Positions 1 through 9,369 of a stretch of 37,822 bases of DNA are shown here, piece by piece. Position numbers and translations under genes: made by a program. Location: positions 1 through 37,822 of the forward strand of contig JAFGVP010000039.1 in NCBI GenBank assembly GCA_016937945.1. Reading direction: 5' to 3'. Origin of the DNA: Pontiellaceae bacterium (GTDB lineage Bacteria > Verrucomicrobiota > Kiritimatiellia > Kiritimatiellales > Pontiellaceae). The notes beneath the pieces were generated by a model, which did not search any database, had not been told where the DNA came from, and worked only from the letters and a program-made list of their open reading frames with translations. Each line of letters opens with the position of its first letter. The stretch's first letter is position 1.

Positions 1-1569
1 ATCATAAAAGACAAGGGCATCCGCCATCCGGGCGATACCGTCCCGGATAAGCTTTCGGAACCAGACCTCTTTCTTCGAATATCCATGCCCCCATAAAACC
101 GTTGAAATCCGATTATGCCGAGCACGCAGAAGCGCAGGTATAAGGCTTATGTACTGTGCATCCCATGACAGAACAAGCACATCGCAGGATCCGCGCCGGG
201 CTCCGCTCCACTGCGCCGCGTGCCACATCAGGTGTCGCCCTCCGACAGGCATCATCCACATGGGAACAAACTCCAGATCAAACTCGGACGAAACAATGTT
301 ATCCAACTCATTGTCCACCGACGAATAGTCCAGTTTCAGAGAAATACCGGTTCTTTCTGACAATTCTCGAAAGAACGGCACGCGATACTGCGGAAGAGCC
401 GGCTGCTGTACAAAGACTCTGGTCTCCGGAACATGCGAGGAGCTTCCTGTCCAGGATTCCAAAGCCGTCACCAATCGAGCCGCATTTTTTTCAGGCGTAA
501 AAGCTTCGTTGAACAGCTTTCTGGAAAATGCACCATGCGATAGCAGCAGCTTCGGGGCCTTGACATAAGCCTGCATTGCCTTCCGCAACTGTTTAACAGA
601 GCCCGCTCTGACGCGAAATCCATTGACCCCGTTCTTGATGATGTGCCAGGAGGATCCGCAATGGCTGCTCCCGATCAGCGGAAGCCCCAAAGAAGCGGCC
701 TCGTTCAATACGGCCCCCCATCCATCAAAACGGGATGCCAGAATGGAAACATCAGCAGCAGCATAAACTTCAGAAATACGATCCGCCGGATATGCCCCGA
801 GGAACAGAACCTTATCCTCAATGCCAAGTCGTTTCGCCAATGCCTGCGTCCAGCCGCTCGTCCGGTCCAGCCCGCAGATCACCAGACACCAGTCCGGCGC
901 CTTCAATCCGGCAAACGCCTTCAGCAGAAGATCCGTGCCTTTGCGGCGGCCCACCGCTCCAACCGCAAGGAACACTTTCCGGCCACGGGAAAAATCAACC
1001 ATTTGTGCACATGGATCACGCGCCGGCAACGGGGCCGGAACATAATAGAGCTCCGCAAATTTTTCCGGAGGAATACCCATTCTATAGAACGCCTGTTCAG
1101 CAAGCATTCCCTGCCCGAAGGCACCGATCGCGTAACGGCGAATACGCCGTCCCTCCCCATACCGTTTCATCAAAAGCATGATCGGGTTGAACAGATTGAA
1201 AAGAGGCTGGCAGTAATTCAACAGGCGTGCCAAGCGGATCCCCGGCACCTCCGACCAATGACACCACGAAACATTTTCGCGGCAGAAGAGCCGAATAAGT
1301 TCATGACTGAAACTTTCGCAGATAATGTGTATCCGGTCCTTCCAGTCAGGAACAAGCTCCACAGCGGCCAACGGATTCTCATGTTCAGAAACAACCGCTT
1401 CAAAGGGCAGCGACTTATGTCCGGAACTCCATCCCTCCGCAATCCGGGCTTCCAGCTCACCGGTCAGATATACAACGCGCAAATCAATATCTCCCCGCCG
1501 ATCAAGCGCCTGAAAAAACGCCGTTTGATGGTGCGACGGGATATTCATCCATATACATATTTTGATCAT
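1..1569 (-). CDS. Tandem-domain glycosyltransferase (GT4-type first domain), C-terminus cut by window edge
   Basis: Read on the minus strand from the ATG at 1569, the frame stays open for 523 codons to base 1, so the C-terminus lies outside the window. The first domain (about residues 1-370) has the GT4 nucleotide-sugar-binding signature AVGAVGRRKGTDLLLKAF near residue 200 and an acidic-x7-E motif (DGWGAVLNE) near 280, with D in place of the usual first E. At about residue 384 a new N-terminal glycosyltransferase fold begins (VFVQQPALPQYRVPFFREL), so the protein is a fusion of two transferases. It is the last visible gene of the polysaccharide operon, 42 bases after the preceding gene, with GGAAA ahead of the start. 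It probably adds one or two sugars to the lipid-linked repeat unit at the cytoplasmic face. Donor and acceptor cannot be read from sequence. Confidence 0.85.
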   Translation of the reverse strand, partial: MIKICIWMNIPSHHQTAFFQALDRRGDIDLRVVYLTGELEARIAEGWSSGHKSLPFEAVVSEHENPLAAVELVPDWKDRIHIICESFSHELIRLFCRENVSWCHWSEVPGIRLARLLNYCQPLFNLFNPIMLLMKRYGEGRRIRRYAIGAFGQGMLAEQAFYRMGIPPEKFAELYYVPAPLPARDPCAQMVDFSRGRKVFLAVGAVGRRKGTDLLLKAFAGLKAPDWCLVICGLDRTSGWTQALAKRLGIEDKVLFLGAYPADRISEVYAAADVSILASRFDGWGAVLNEAASLGLPLIGSSHCGSSWHIIKNGVNGFRVRAGSVKQLRKAMQAYVKAPKLLLSHGAFSRKLFNEAFTPEKNAARLVTALESWTGSSSHVPETRVFVQQPALPQYRVPFFRELSERTGISLKLDYSSVDNELDNIVSSEFDLEFVPMWMMPVGGRHLMWHAAQWSGARRGSCDVLVLSWDAQYISLIPALLRARHNRISTVLWGHGYSKKEVWFRKLIRDGIARMADALVFYD

Positions 1570-1611
1570 AGATTTGTTTCCGGTGGAGTTCACTTCAGGC
1601 AATGGCCCCCG

Positions 1612-3918
1612 TTAAGATTTCAATCCATCCGACAACGCCTTGAGCAGACGGGACTCCCATTGTTTTTCGGAATAAAACGGAACCTGTTCCTGACAGTTTT
1701 TGGCACACTGATCCCGAAACTCCCGATCAGACACCATACGCCGAACAGCATCAGCCAGCGCCTTACCATCACGCGAGGGTATCAGCAACCCTTCGCGTTC
1801 ATGCACAATCGGGCTTCCGGACTCCCTCGTGACAACAACCGGACATCCGGCACCGATCGACTCGGCAATCACACTGGCGAATCCTTCCGACAAACCAGGC
1901 AGCACAAATACATCCGCTTCCAGAAATTCCTTTTTCATTTCGGAAGAGTCGAGCTGACCCAGAAAATGCAAATCCCGGCAGACCGGATGCTTTATCACAT
2001 GATCCGGCATCGCCCCTGCAACGCGGACATCAATCTCCGGCATCTGCTCTTTCAGCATCGACGCTGCCTGCGCGAGATAATGCAGCCCTTTGCGAAACGG
2101 ATCTCGTCCCGCAAACAGAACGCGCCCTCTTACCGGCCGGTTCACCAGTCCTTCATAATTCATGGAGCAACCATACGGCACAACGCGGATTTTATCAGCA
2201 GCCCATGGCGCTGTTGCACGTACACCTTCAGCAACCCATTCGGACGGGCAGGTCAGAATATCAGCCATCTTTGAGGCTTCTATCCAAAGCTTTTTTCTCA
2301 ATTCGCAATCATTCTCATCCGGTTTCCCGCCCCAGTCCTGAAAATCTTCGAACTCCCGGATCATAATTTCATCAGTCAACGGGCTTACATACACATCAAC
2401 GGCACACGTCGCTCCCTGCTGTTTTGCCCAACGGATAAAGTCCAGATTCTCGTAATACATGGAGTAAACCATATTCGCATTACGTAAACCCCACTTCTTC
2501 ATTTTTTCGGAGAGATAGCGATGTCGCTGCCGGAACAGTTCGATGCCGGATTTACCCGACCCCGTCAGACGCTGGATCAGTTCCGGAATGCGCGAGCAGT
2601 CGCTCGAACAAATCTTTTCCGGGCTCACTCCATCAATATATCTCAACGTTTTCCGGAACCGGGCTACACCAAAGGCGCCAAGGAATTTTACCGTCTTGCC
2701 GAAAAAACTTTCACTGGATGTATCCGTGTAAAACGCAGCCAGCGCCCCCGCCGAATCAAGCATGCGGGGCAGCGCATATCGATGTCTGGAACCATGCTGA
2801 CACACCAGGACCCGCAACGGCTGGCACCCGAGTAATGAACGGTAAGCATCCACGACCTGCGCAGAAGAAATGCGCCAGTCATATCCCGTCATTGCCCGCT
2901 CTCTCAACGCAGGAGCCTCCTGCTTTCGATCTGCCAGATCCTTCAGCGCGGCCGCAACGTTCTCTGCGTTCACATTATCATCAACCATAACCGCCCGAAA
3001 TTCATCAAACAGAGCCGACGCACCGCCGCCCTGCGTCAGAGGGAATGCCATAACCGGCAAACCGGAAGCGACTGCCTCGAGAATCACCAGACCGAACGGC
3101 TCATGATAGGAAGTGAACATGAAAGCATCCGATACCATGAAATAGGTTTCCGGATCGGGAACAGTCCCGGTCATGATCAGCCTCCCGGCGTCAAGCAGGC
3201 TTTTGCATCGTACCTGTATCCCTTCGAACTCCGGCCCGTTGCCCACCGCCAGCATCACGGTGTCTTCTGGAAGACGGGCCGCCACATGCTCCATCCGGTC
3301 CGTTCCTTTCATAGAACGATGCATCTGCCCGATCCACAGAAGAATGCGTTTGGATTCCGGCAGGCCGAGTGCACGGCGCAGTCCGGCCTTCTCTTCGTCT
3401 GCGATCATGTGGAATCGTTTAAAGTCAACGCCGTTCGGAACATAGCGGATCTTTGCTCCGGGGAAGCCTGCCTGCTTCCAGGTTTCAATCGTGTGGTGCG
3501 ATATCCCGATCAGGAAGTCCGTGGTTTTACTGATGAGGGCCCAGCCGATCCGCTCCTTCACCGAATGCGGATCCCAGGCCGGCAGATGCGCGTGCATCAC
3601 AATCGGAATCCCGATTCCCAGCAAGGCCAGACGCGGCCACACAATGCCATCGTGCGAATGTATAATATCAGGAGCGACCATTCGGATGGCTTTGCGCAAT
3701 GCCGGAATCCCCCGCGCAGCCTCTCGGGATGAAGATAGACCAAGGCAGATTACCTGATCGCTTCTAAATTTGGATGAAACCGTCGCCGGAGGCCCGTAAA
3801 GAAAAATAAGCCGGGCATCCACTCCACTGGCCGACTGCTCCTGAACTAAAGCCTCCGCAACCCGCAGTGCTCCGCCGGTCGCCGGATCATCCCGCTGAAA
3901 TATATGAACAACGCGCAT
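1612..3918 (-). CDS. Fused two-domain GT4 glycosyltransferase
   Basis: The protein has 768 residues and two complete GT-B transferase domains. Domain 1 (about 1-365) opens with the glycine-rich GGALRVAEALV segment and carries LLWIGQMHRSMKGTD near 193-207 and an E-x7-E motif at E273/E281. Domain 2 begins near residue 367 with RVLVCQHGSRHRYALPRM and carries its own E-x7-E (SEGFASVIAES). Domain 2 is clearly paralogous to the stand-alone transferase at 4863-6071: both have the VCQHGSRHRYA opening, a YTD-x-S segment, and the WAK/DVxVxP pattern further on. Gene duplication and fusion inside the locus is the simplest explanation. It starts at ATG 3918, 21 bases after the preceding gene, without an obvious Shine-Dalgarno. 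It likely adds two sugars of the repeat unit; substrates are unknown. Confidence 0.88.
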   Translation of the reverse strand: MRVVHIFQRDDPATGGALRVAEALVQEQSASGVDARLIFLYGPPATVSSKFRSDQVICLGLSSSREAARGIPALRKAIRMVAPDIIHSHDGIVWPRLALLGIGIPIVMHAHLPAWDPHSVKERIGWALISKTTDFLIGISHHTIETWKQAGFPGAKIRYVPNGVDFKRFHMIADEEKAGLRRALGLPESKRILLWIGQMHRSMKGTDRMEHVAARLPEDTVMLAVGNGPEFEGIQVRCKSLLDAGRLIMTGTVPDPETYFMVSDAFMFTSYHEPFGLVILEAVASGLPVMAFPLTQGGGASALFDEFRAVMVDDNVNAENVAAALKDLADRKQEAPALRERAMTGYDWRISSAQVVDAYRSLLGCQPLRVLVCQHGSRHRYALPRMLDSAGALAAFYTDTSSESFFGKTVKFLGAFGVARFRKTLRYIDGVSPEKICSSDCSRIPELIQRLTGSGKSGIELFRQRHRYLSEKMKKWGLRNANMVYSMYYENLDFIRWAKQQGATCAVDVYVSPLTDEIMIREFEDFQDWGGKPDENDCELRKKLWIEASKMADILTCPSEWVAEGVRATAPWAADKIRVVPYGCSMNYEGLVNRPVRGRVLFAGRDPFRKGLHYLAQAASMLKEQMPEIDVRVAGAMPDHVIKHPVCRDLHFLGQLDSSEMKKEFLEADVFVLPGLSEGFASVIAESIGAGCPVVVTRESGSPIVHEREGLLIPSRDGKALADAVRRMVSDREFRDQCAKNCQEQVPFYSEKQWESRLLKALSDGLKS

Positions 3919-3939
3919 AAAAATCAGACTCTGGTAAAT

Positions 3940-4866
3940 TTATCGATTTTCCGGCCGCACGCCGAACTGCCGTTTTTTACGGACCATCCATCTAAAATGA
4001 TACCGGATATATTCTGCAAACCCCGCCCAGTAGGCCTTTGAAAGTGGATGTCGGATCGGACGTAGCCCCTGCCATATAAACTCCTTCAGGATCATGAGTG
4101 CAATACGCAGTCTGTTGAGCAGAGAAAGCTTCTTGAACCGCATGACGCGGAACTTCGTATACAGACTTTCCCGCGGATAAAAATAGGGCGTCCCCATCAT
4201 CATCTCGGTCAGACTTCCGTCCCACACCCCGACAAAACACAAGGTTTCTTTCACATGTACAATCTCGACATTCAGCCCCGCCTCGATAAAGAAATCCCAG
4301 TCGGACGTAATCGTGTTCGAATCATATCCTCCAAGCGCCGTAAAAAGTGATCGGGTAAAAAGCGTGGCCGACGGGATGCTGTCTTCCATATAAGGCAAAT
4401 GCCAGATTCCGTGATCATACCCTGCACTGCGCGTTTCCGAGGCGGCCGGAAGCGAAATTTCCGCATCGAGGCCCGCCGGCGTTTGCCCGAAAATAAATTT
4501 TTCCACATCAACAACCACCAGTTTGGTGTCGTCAACCAGCGGGACCGTCGCCGAAAGATAATCCGGATGAATCAGGTCATCGTCGCAGATCGGCTTGATA
4601 ATGTCATATTTGCAGTGCTCCACACAGCGATTAATATTTCCCGTAAAGCCGGCATTATCCGTGTTGGTGCAGACCCGCAGGCGCGGATCCTCAATGGAGG
4701 CCAGCGCATCGGCGGCGGCATAGGAGCCGCCGTTATCCGATACGACCACCTCAAAATCGGGATAACGCTGCTTCAAGGCCTGTTCGCACGTCGCTTTTAA
4801 AATCAGGCCACGCTCTTCGGAATTAAGATAGGTGATGACATAGATTGAAACTGCAGGTTGGTTCAC
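3940..4866 (-). CDS. GT2-family glycosyltransferase
   Basis: The protein has 308 residues with a GT-A fold of family GT2. The N-terminal strand VSIYVITYLNS is followed by SDNGG (43-47), matching the UDP-binding position, and by a DDD motif at 95-97 for the metal-nucleotide site. Start is a GTG at 4866 whose last two bases lie in the TGA stop of the upstream gene (GTGA overlap), so translation is probably coupled. No clear membrane anchor is seen, though the C-terminal part (about 240-300) is basic and may be membrane-associated. It sits between two paralogous GT4-type proteins in the polysaccharide operon and presumably extends the lipid-linked oligosaccharide. Donor sugar is unknown. Confidence 0.88.
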   Translation of the reverse strand: MNQPAVSIYVITYLNSEERGLILKATCEQALKQRYPDFEVVVSDNGGSYAAADALASIEDPRLRVCTNTDNAGFTGNINRCVEHCKYDIIKPICDDDLIHPDYLSATVPLVDDTKLVVVDVEKFIFGQTPAGLDAEISLPAASETRSAGYDHGIWHLPYMEDSIPSATLFTRSLFTALGGYDSNTITSDWDFFIEAGLNVEIVHVKETLCFVGVWDGSLTEMMMGTPYFYPRESLYTKFRVMRFKKLSLLNRLRIALMILKEFIWQGLRPIRHPLSKAYWAGFAEYIRYHFRWMVRKKRQFGVRPENR

Positions 4867-6071
4867 GACAACACTCCTTTTGAAAACGATGCGGCCTCTT
4901 CAACAACACGCACCAGCCGGCTCTTCCAGGAATCCACGGAGTATTCCGCCGCCTGCCGCAGTGAGCCGGCAGCCAGCGTTTCGCGCCGGGATCGGTCTTT
5001 GATAATATCCGCAATCGCGGCGGCGAGCGCCTTTGGATCCTTCGAGGGAACGGTAACCCCGCATCCCGGAAGAAAATCGACGCCGCTTTCGCGCGTTGCA
5101 ATTACCGGACATCCACACGCCATGGCTTCAAGAATCACACTGGCCTGCCCTTCGGATAACGATGGAAGAACAAAAACATCAGCACTCGCAAATTCAGCCT
5201 GCATTTGAACGCGGGGTAATTGCCCTAGAATCGACAACTCATCGGCATACTGAATCCACGAAACCCAGCTTTTTTCAACGCCCGCCACCCGACTATCAAT
5301 GCTGACCCCATCCGCCCGCAGAAGATGGGTTGCCTCCGCCAGATAGTGCACGCCTTTGCGTAGCGGCTCGCGCCCGGCAAAAAGAATACGTCCGGGAACC
5401 GGCGCGTTCTGCTCCTGCCCATGAGCAATCAGACTGCTTCCGTACGGAACAACGCGGATCTTGTGCGCATGATCGGGAAACAGTTCGCGGATACCTTCGG
5501 CCACCCAGTTGGACGGACAGAGAAGAATATCGGCAAGGGAAAACGTCTTCTGGTGGTATTCATGCAGAATGGAAACCATGCGCTCCGCCTCTTCGTCAAC
5601 GCCGATAAATTGACGATGCTCTTCCGCCACAATAGCCGTTGTTCCCGGGTGCACAAATACATCAACAAGTACGCCGCACCCGCGCTCCTTCGCCCACTCC
5701 ACAAAGCCGAGATCCTCGCCGAACATGTTATAAACTACGTTGGCACCGGATAATCCCCTCCGGATGAATGCAGCGCTGAGATCCCCGTAATCCGACCTGC
5801 GCCAGACGCTCGCCAACGTCCGGTCAGAGGAAAATACCTTCTCACGCGGAACCCCTTCAGGAATGCGTGCCTGCAAAGCATTCAGGCCGGCTCCTTTTAT
5901 CCCGATCTTTGCCAGGCCGGCGGCCGCCTTCCCCAGCGGGCTGTAGACCGAGGAATCCGTGTAGAGTCCTGCCAGCAGGCCGGCCTCCTCCATCATTCGG
6001 GGAATGGCATACCGATGCCGGCTGCCGTGCTGGCAGACCAGAACCCGGGCTGGCGCCTCGCATACGCTCAC
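4863..6071 (-). CDS. GT4-family glycosyltransferase, paralogue of the C-terminal half of the 1612-3918 product
   Basis: I place the start at the GTG at 6071. It overlaps the TGA of the upstream polymerase gene (GTGA), follows a GGGGAGAG Shine-Dalgarno, and begins just before the conserved RVLVCQHGSRHRYAIPRM opening, giving 402 residues. A longer reading of the frame to 6254 would add 61 residues wholly inside the upstream gene and is unlikely. The C-terminal half has ILFAGREPLRKGVHYLAEA and an E-x7-E motif (SEGQASVILEA), both GT4 hallmarks. It is homologous to domain 2 of the fused transferase two genes downstream. Its role is sugar addition to the repeat unit; the donor is unknown. Confidence 0.85.
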   Translation of the reverse strand: MSVCEAPARVLVCQHGSRHRYAIPRMMEEAGLLAGLYTDSSVYSPLGKAAAGLAKIGIKGAGLNALQARIPEGVPREKVFSSDRTLASVWRRSDYGDLSAAFIRRGLSGANVVYNMFGEDLGFVEWAKERGCGVLVDVFVHPGTTAIVAEEHRQFIGVDEEAERMVSILHEYHQKTFSLADILLCPSNWVAEGIRELFPDHAHKIRVVPYGSSLIAHGQEQNAPVPGRILFAGREPLRKGVHYLAEATHLLRADGVSIDSRVAGVEKSWVSWIQYADELSILGQLPRVQMQAEFASADVFVLPSLSEGQASVILEAMACGCPVIATRESGVDFLPGCGVTVPSKDPKALAAAIADIIKDRSRRETLAAGSLRQAAEYSVDSWKSRLVRVVEEAASFSKGVLS

Positions 6072-7345
6072 TTTTCTCTCCCCATATAGAATACAGGAAA
6101 AGCCAGAGCAAAAAAGTAGACCCAGATACCGCATAAAATTGCGTGTGTTCCGTGTGTAATTCCGCGCATCGCATCTCCCAGAGCATAGACATACAACAAC
6201 TGTGCAAAAAAACTGCCATTCATGGCGTGACGATACAGCCCGCCCATCATCCACCCGATAATATAAAACTTAATAAATCCGAGCCACCAGAACGATCCGA
6301 AGGCATCGGTATATCCGGGCAGCGTCGTTCCGACGCCCAGGGTATGTCCATATCGCTGCCTGGCAGTCTCGATTGTATTGTCCTGAATCGAAATCATCAG
6401 AGCATCCTTGGTACCTCGCCCAACCCATTGCGCCGGCACATAATTGAAAACCAGTCCATTCCAGTGCTTGAGACCATAGTTATAGCCTCCATCTTCAGCG
6501 TATACCTGTCTATAAAAGATATAATTATCAAACTCCTTGCCGGAATTCTTCATGGTTTCTTTGGATTCCTGCGTATAATCCGCCTGCAAGGCCGCCTTCA
6601 AACGCTCGCTAAGCGGAAGATCCTTCTGCTTCATGATGCCCCGGTAAAGACCGATAGAGTTGATGAGAACGAGCCCGAGCAGAAGCCCCACGACAAGCAT
6701 CCAGCGGGGAATCGAAATGCGACGGACAAACCAGGGACAAATCAGAAGATAAGCCACAATATTCATCATGGCTTCCCGACGGCCATTGATCACCGCAGCC
6801 TCCAGCAAGAGCAGCAGACTGGGAACCAGAAAAATCAGCAGCCGGACATTGGCAGTCTTTCGTTCCTCCAGATAAAGCAACCAGAGAGCAAGAAAACCGA
6901 ACTTAAAAACACTGGCCAGAAAATGGTATTTTACCGTAGCACCGGTCCATTGCGTGGCCTTAAGCATTTCCTCTGGAAGTGAATTGAGCTTCCATTCGAA
7001 ATAGAACCCGGCCAGACAAAGCAGTGCACCGGCATAAAAAACCCAACGGATCTTAAACCTGGAATCCAGCCATCCCCCGGAACCCGGGTCACGCTTCTTT
7101 GTTGCCTGCACATACCCCACCCATAGAGCCATGGTACAGATTGAAGCAAACAACATCCCGGACGCATAAGCTCCCTCCGGATACTTATCGGCAGCTAACC
7201 CTCCGATGGCCTGAGGGAAAAACCATCCCATGGAAATCACCCCGGCCCAGAACGGAAATTCAAATATTCGATTCCGCCGGATCAGATATAGGAGAACCAT
7301 GGCTCCGTTTATCAGGCCATACAATGCCAGAGTCAGTCCGTTCAC
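6068..7345 (-). CDS. Multi-pass membrane protein, candidate Wzy-type polysaccharide polymerase
   Basis: The protein has 425 residues and is almost wholly made of hydrophobic segments, about ten or more predicted membrane spans by eye. A longer polar stretch in the second half (around DNYIFYRQVYAEDGGYNYGL) would be the periplasmic loop typical of Wzy and oligosaccharide-repeat-unit polymerases. Wzy proteins share little sequence, so the call rests on topology, length and position among glycosyltransferase genes alongside a flippase. The start is GTG at 7345, overlapping the upstream TGA in a GTGA; the stop overlaps the next gene the same way. Expected role: linking flipped lipid-linked repeat units into polymer at the periplasmic face. 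An O-antigen ligase-like role is the main alternative. Confidence 0.7.
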   Translation of the reverse strand: MNGLTLALYGLINGAMVLLYLIRRNRIFEFPFWAGVISMGWFFPQAIGGLAADKYPEGAYASGMLFASICTMALWVGYVQATKKRDPGSGGWLDSRFKIRWVFYAGALLCLAGFYFEWKLNSLPEEMLKATQWTGATVKYHFLASVFKFGFLALWLLYLEERKTANVRLLIFLVPSLLLLLEAAVINGRREAMMNIVAYLLICPWFVRRISIPRWMLVVGLLLGLVLINSIGLYRGIMKQKDLPLSERLKAALQADYTQESKETMKNSGKEFDNYIFYRQVYAEDGGYNYGLKHWNGLVFNYVPAQWVGRGTKDALMISIQDNTIETARQRYGHTLGVGTTLPGYTDAFGSFWWLGFIKFYIIGWMMGGLYRHAMNGSFFAQLLYVYALGDAMRGITHGTHAILCGIWVYFFALAFPVFYMGREK

Positions 7346-8421
7346 TGCTCCCCCGCAACCTGTTTAAGAAGGTCTATATACTCGCTGCGAACCCGCGAGG
7401 CATCAAAGCCGGACGTATAACTCGCCTGTATCATCGACCGGTTTTCAAATCCATGGGTCTTAATCCATGTCACAATGCAATCAGCCGCTCCCTGCGGATC
7501 GCCATCCGGAAGCAAACCTCCCCGCTCAGCATGGGACAATACATCAGGCAAGGCCCCGACCGGCGTGGAAAAAACCGGCCGCCCACCCGATAATATTTCA
7601 AGAGCCACGATGCATTGCCCCTCGGTTACAGAAGTAATCAGGAAACAGTCATTCTCAGCAACAATGCGACCAATGTCCTGTCGACGGTATGCACCATGGA
7701 AAACAACGTCCGCCTTCATGTCCGCCGCCTTCTGCCTGCAATCGTCGATAAGGCATCCATCGCCGTATATATGCAACTCAACCTTATTGAAACCGGTGCC
7801 GACATGACCCTCAAGGCAATTAACGATGTGCATCGCATAGAGCGGATTTTTCTGGGGAACCAACCGGCCCATCAGCCCGATGCGCAGAATCCCGTCCTGC
7901 ATCTGCGGCTCGGCAGAGGCTAAGATCTCTGGAGGAATCAGCGGGAGAATATATACCGGTCGCTCGAGCCCGCTCGCACGTAACTCTTCACCAAAGGAGT
8001 CTGTCTGAGTAATAACACCGTCAAAGCGTGAAAAAAAACGAAGAATACCCTCCGAGCTCTTAAACTGGTCCAGCGGTCGGTAGGACGTTAAATAAATGTG
8101 ACTGGGTTTCTTTGATAGCAATCTGTAAAACCAGAAATTAAACGGTTTCTGATGGATCACCACATCCGCATCACGCATAGCAATCAATGCAAGCGGCAGT
8201 AAAAAATAGTCAGGGATATTCCACCGGCATCCATAATAGACCGGACTTTTCCACACCTCTGCTCCTGAATTTGCCAGCTCCCTGAGAGCAGGGTTTTTCA
8301 GGGACGCACAGACAATACGGACCTTTACTCCCGCCCGAATCAGAGCCCGGGCCAGATCTAACGTAAACTCCTCGATCCCTCCGATCCGCGCAAAAACTCC
8401 CGAATAAAAAACCACTCTCAT
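7342..8421 (-). CDS. GT4-family glycosyltransferase
   Basis: This is a GT-B transferase of 359 residues from the ATG at 8421. A TTG at 8436 in the same frame would add five residues, but the MRVVFYSGVFARIGGIEEF opening is the usual GT4 N-terminus and ATG is preferred; neither has a strong Shine-Dalgarno. Near the middle it carries RIGLMGRLVPQKNP, the donor-binding loop, and later the E-x7-E motif in TEGQCIVALEI. Its TGA stop overlaps the GTG of the polymerase gene. It belongs to the polysaccharide operon and should act on the cytoplasmic lipid-linked intermediate. The sugar is unknown. Confidence 0.87.
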   Translation of the reverse strand: MRVVFYSGVFARIGGIEEFTLDLARALIRAGVKVRIVCASLKNPALRELANSGAEVWKSPVYYGCRWNIPDYFLLPLALIAMRDADVVIHQKPFNFWFYRLLSKKPSHIYLTSYRPLDQFKSSEGILRFFSRFDGVITQTDSFGEELRASGLERPVYILPLIPPEILASAEPQMQDGILRIGLMGRLVPQKNPLYAMHIVNCLEGHVGTGFNKVELHIYGDGCLIDDCRQKAADMKADVVFHGAYRRQDIGRIVAENDCFLITSVTEGQCIVALEILSGGRPVFSTPVGALPDVLSHAERGGLLPDGDPQGAADCIVTWIKTHGFENRSMIQASYTSGFDASRVRSEYIDLLKQVAGEQ

Positions 8422-8454
8422 ATTGATTTCGAACAATAAATCGAACGCCGTTTA

Positions 8455-9357
8455 TCAACCCCGTAACATACGCCCGAAACGTAACACAGCTGAATGGGGC
8501 TTATTCATAAAAATACGTTTTAATATTCCCTTGTAGCACTGCCCGGAAAAGCCGGTCTGCTTCAGGCAGCTCCAGTATTCCGGCCAAAAGGGATGCGCCG
8601 TATACGTCATGGTCCAGGGCTTCACATTGGTAAAATGACAGATTCCGGGATTCGTCCTGGCCGCCTCCAGTTCAGCCGGACTATACAGCTCATAACCGTC
8701 CTCTTCCTCTGCAAAAAAATGGCTCATTGCATTCCAGTATGGAGGTAAAATCTTCCGATCGGAATCCGACATGATGTTGATCCAGTCCTGATCCGGAAAA
8801 TCAGGGACCGGACAACGGGCAACTGCCTGCTGCAACGTTGACGAATAGTCATTGTACCGCATTTTTTTCAGGTTCCATACAGTAACGCCGGAATTGATAT
8901 ATGGATCCGCCAGATCAACCCCCGCCTCGGCCAGCCGACCCCGATGATCGAATCCGGTATCCGCAACTCCTGCGATGGATTCATCCATATCCATCATCCA
9001 GAGCGGCGCGAGAGAGCTCCGGACCACGATATCGCAATCCAGGTAAATAATCCGTTCATCGTCCGGACAAAGATCAGGAAGTATCAGACGATAATATGCC
9101 GCGACGGCCCAACGGGGATTATACTGAATATCCATGTGCTCCCGTACCAGTTCCGCCGCATTCACAACGTCAATGCCGCATGTACGCGGAAACATCGTCC
9201 GACGCAATAATTCGGCATCAATGCTTCCGTCGCTAAGCACCAGAAAGTGAATTGAATCAGATTCATCTGCATGAATCAGCACGGATGACATCGTCACAAC
9301 CAGATGCTGCATATAGTTTGCATCTGCCGCCAAACAAAGTTTTATCGTCTTATCCAT
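8455..9357 (-). CDS. GT8-family glycosyltransferase
   Basis: The protein has 300 residues with the GT8 layout: N-terminal KLCLAADANYMQHLVVTMSS, then the DxD metal-binding motif as YLDCDIVV (D107, D109), an NSGVTVWNL segment, DQDWIN, and the C-terminal HFTNVKPW. GT8 enzymes are retaining transferases using UDP-glucose or UDP-galactose in LPS and capsule assembly, so this gene probably adds a hexose with retention. It begins 12 bases after the preceding gene's stop and 33 bases separate it from the following gene. No strong ribosome binding site is visible, consistent with coupling to the upstream gene. Confidence 0.9.
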   Translation of the reverse strand: MDKTIKLCLAADANYMQHLVVTMSSVLIHADESDSIHFLVLSDGSIDAELLRRTMFPRTCGIDVVNAAELVREHMDIQYNPRWAVAAYYRLILPDLCPDDERIIYLDCDIVVRSSLAPLWMMDMDESIAGVADTGFDHRGRLAEAGVDLADPYINSGVTVWNLKKMRYNDYSSTLQQAVARCPVPDFPDQDWINIMSDSDRKILPPYWNAMSHFFAEEEDGYELYSPAELEAARTNPGICHFTNVKPWTMTYTAHPFWPEYWSCLKQTGFSGQCYKGILKRIFMNKPHSAVLRFGRMLRG

Positions 9358-9369
9358 AAATACGCATGC

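Noticed and set aside
643..2274. A 543-codon open frame on the plus strand
   Set aside because: It lies antisense to two clear glycosyltransferase genes, has a composition without any domain, and spans their junction; it is a shadow of the minus-strand genes.
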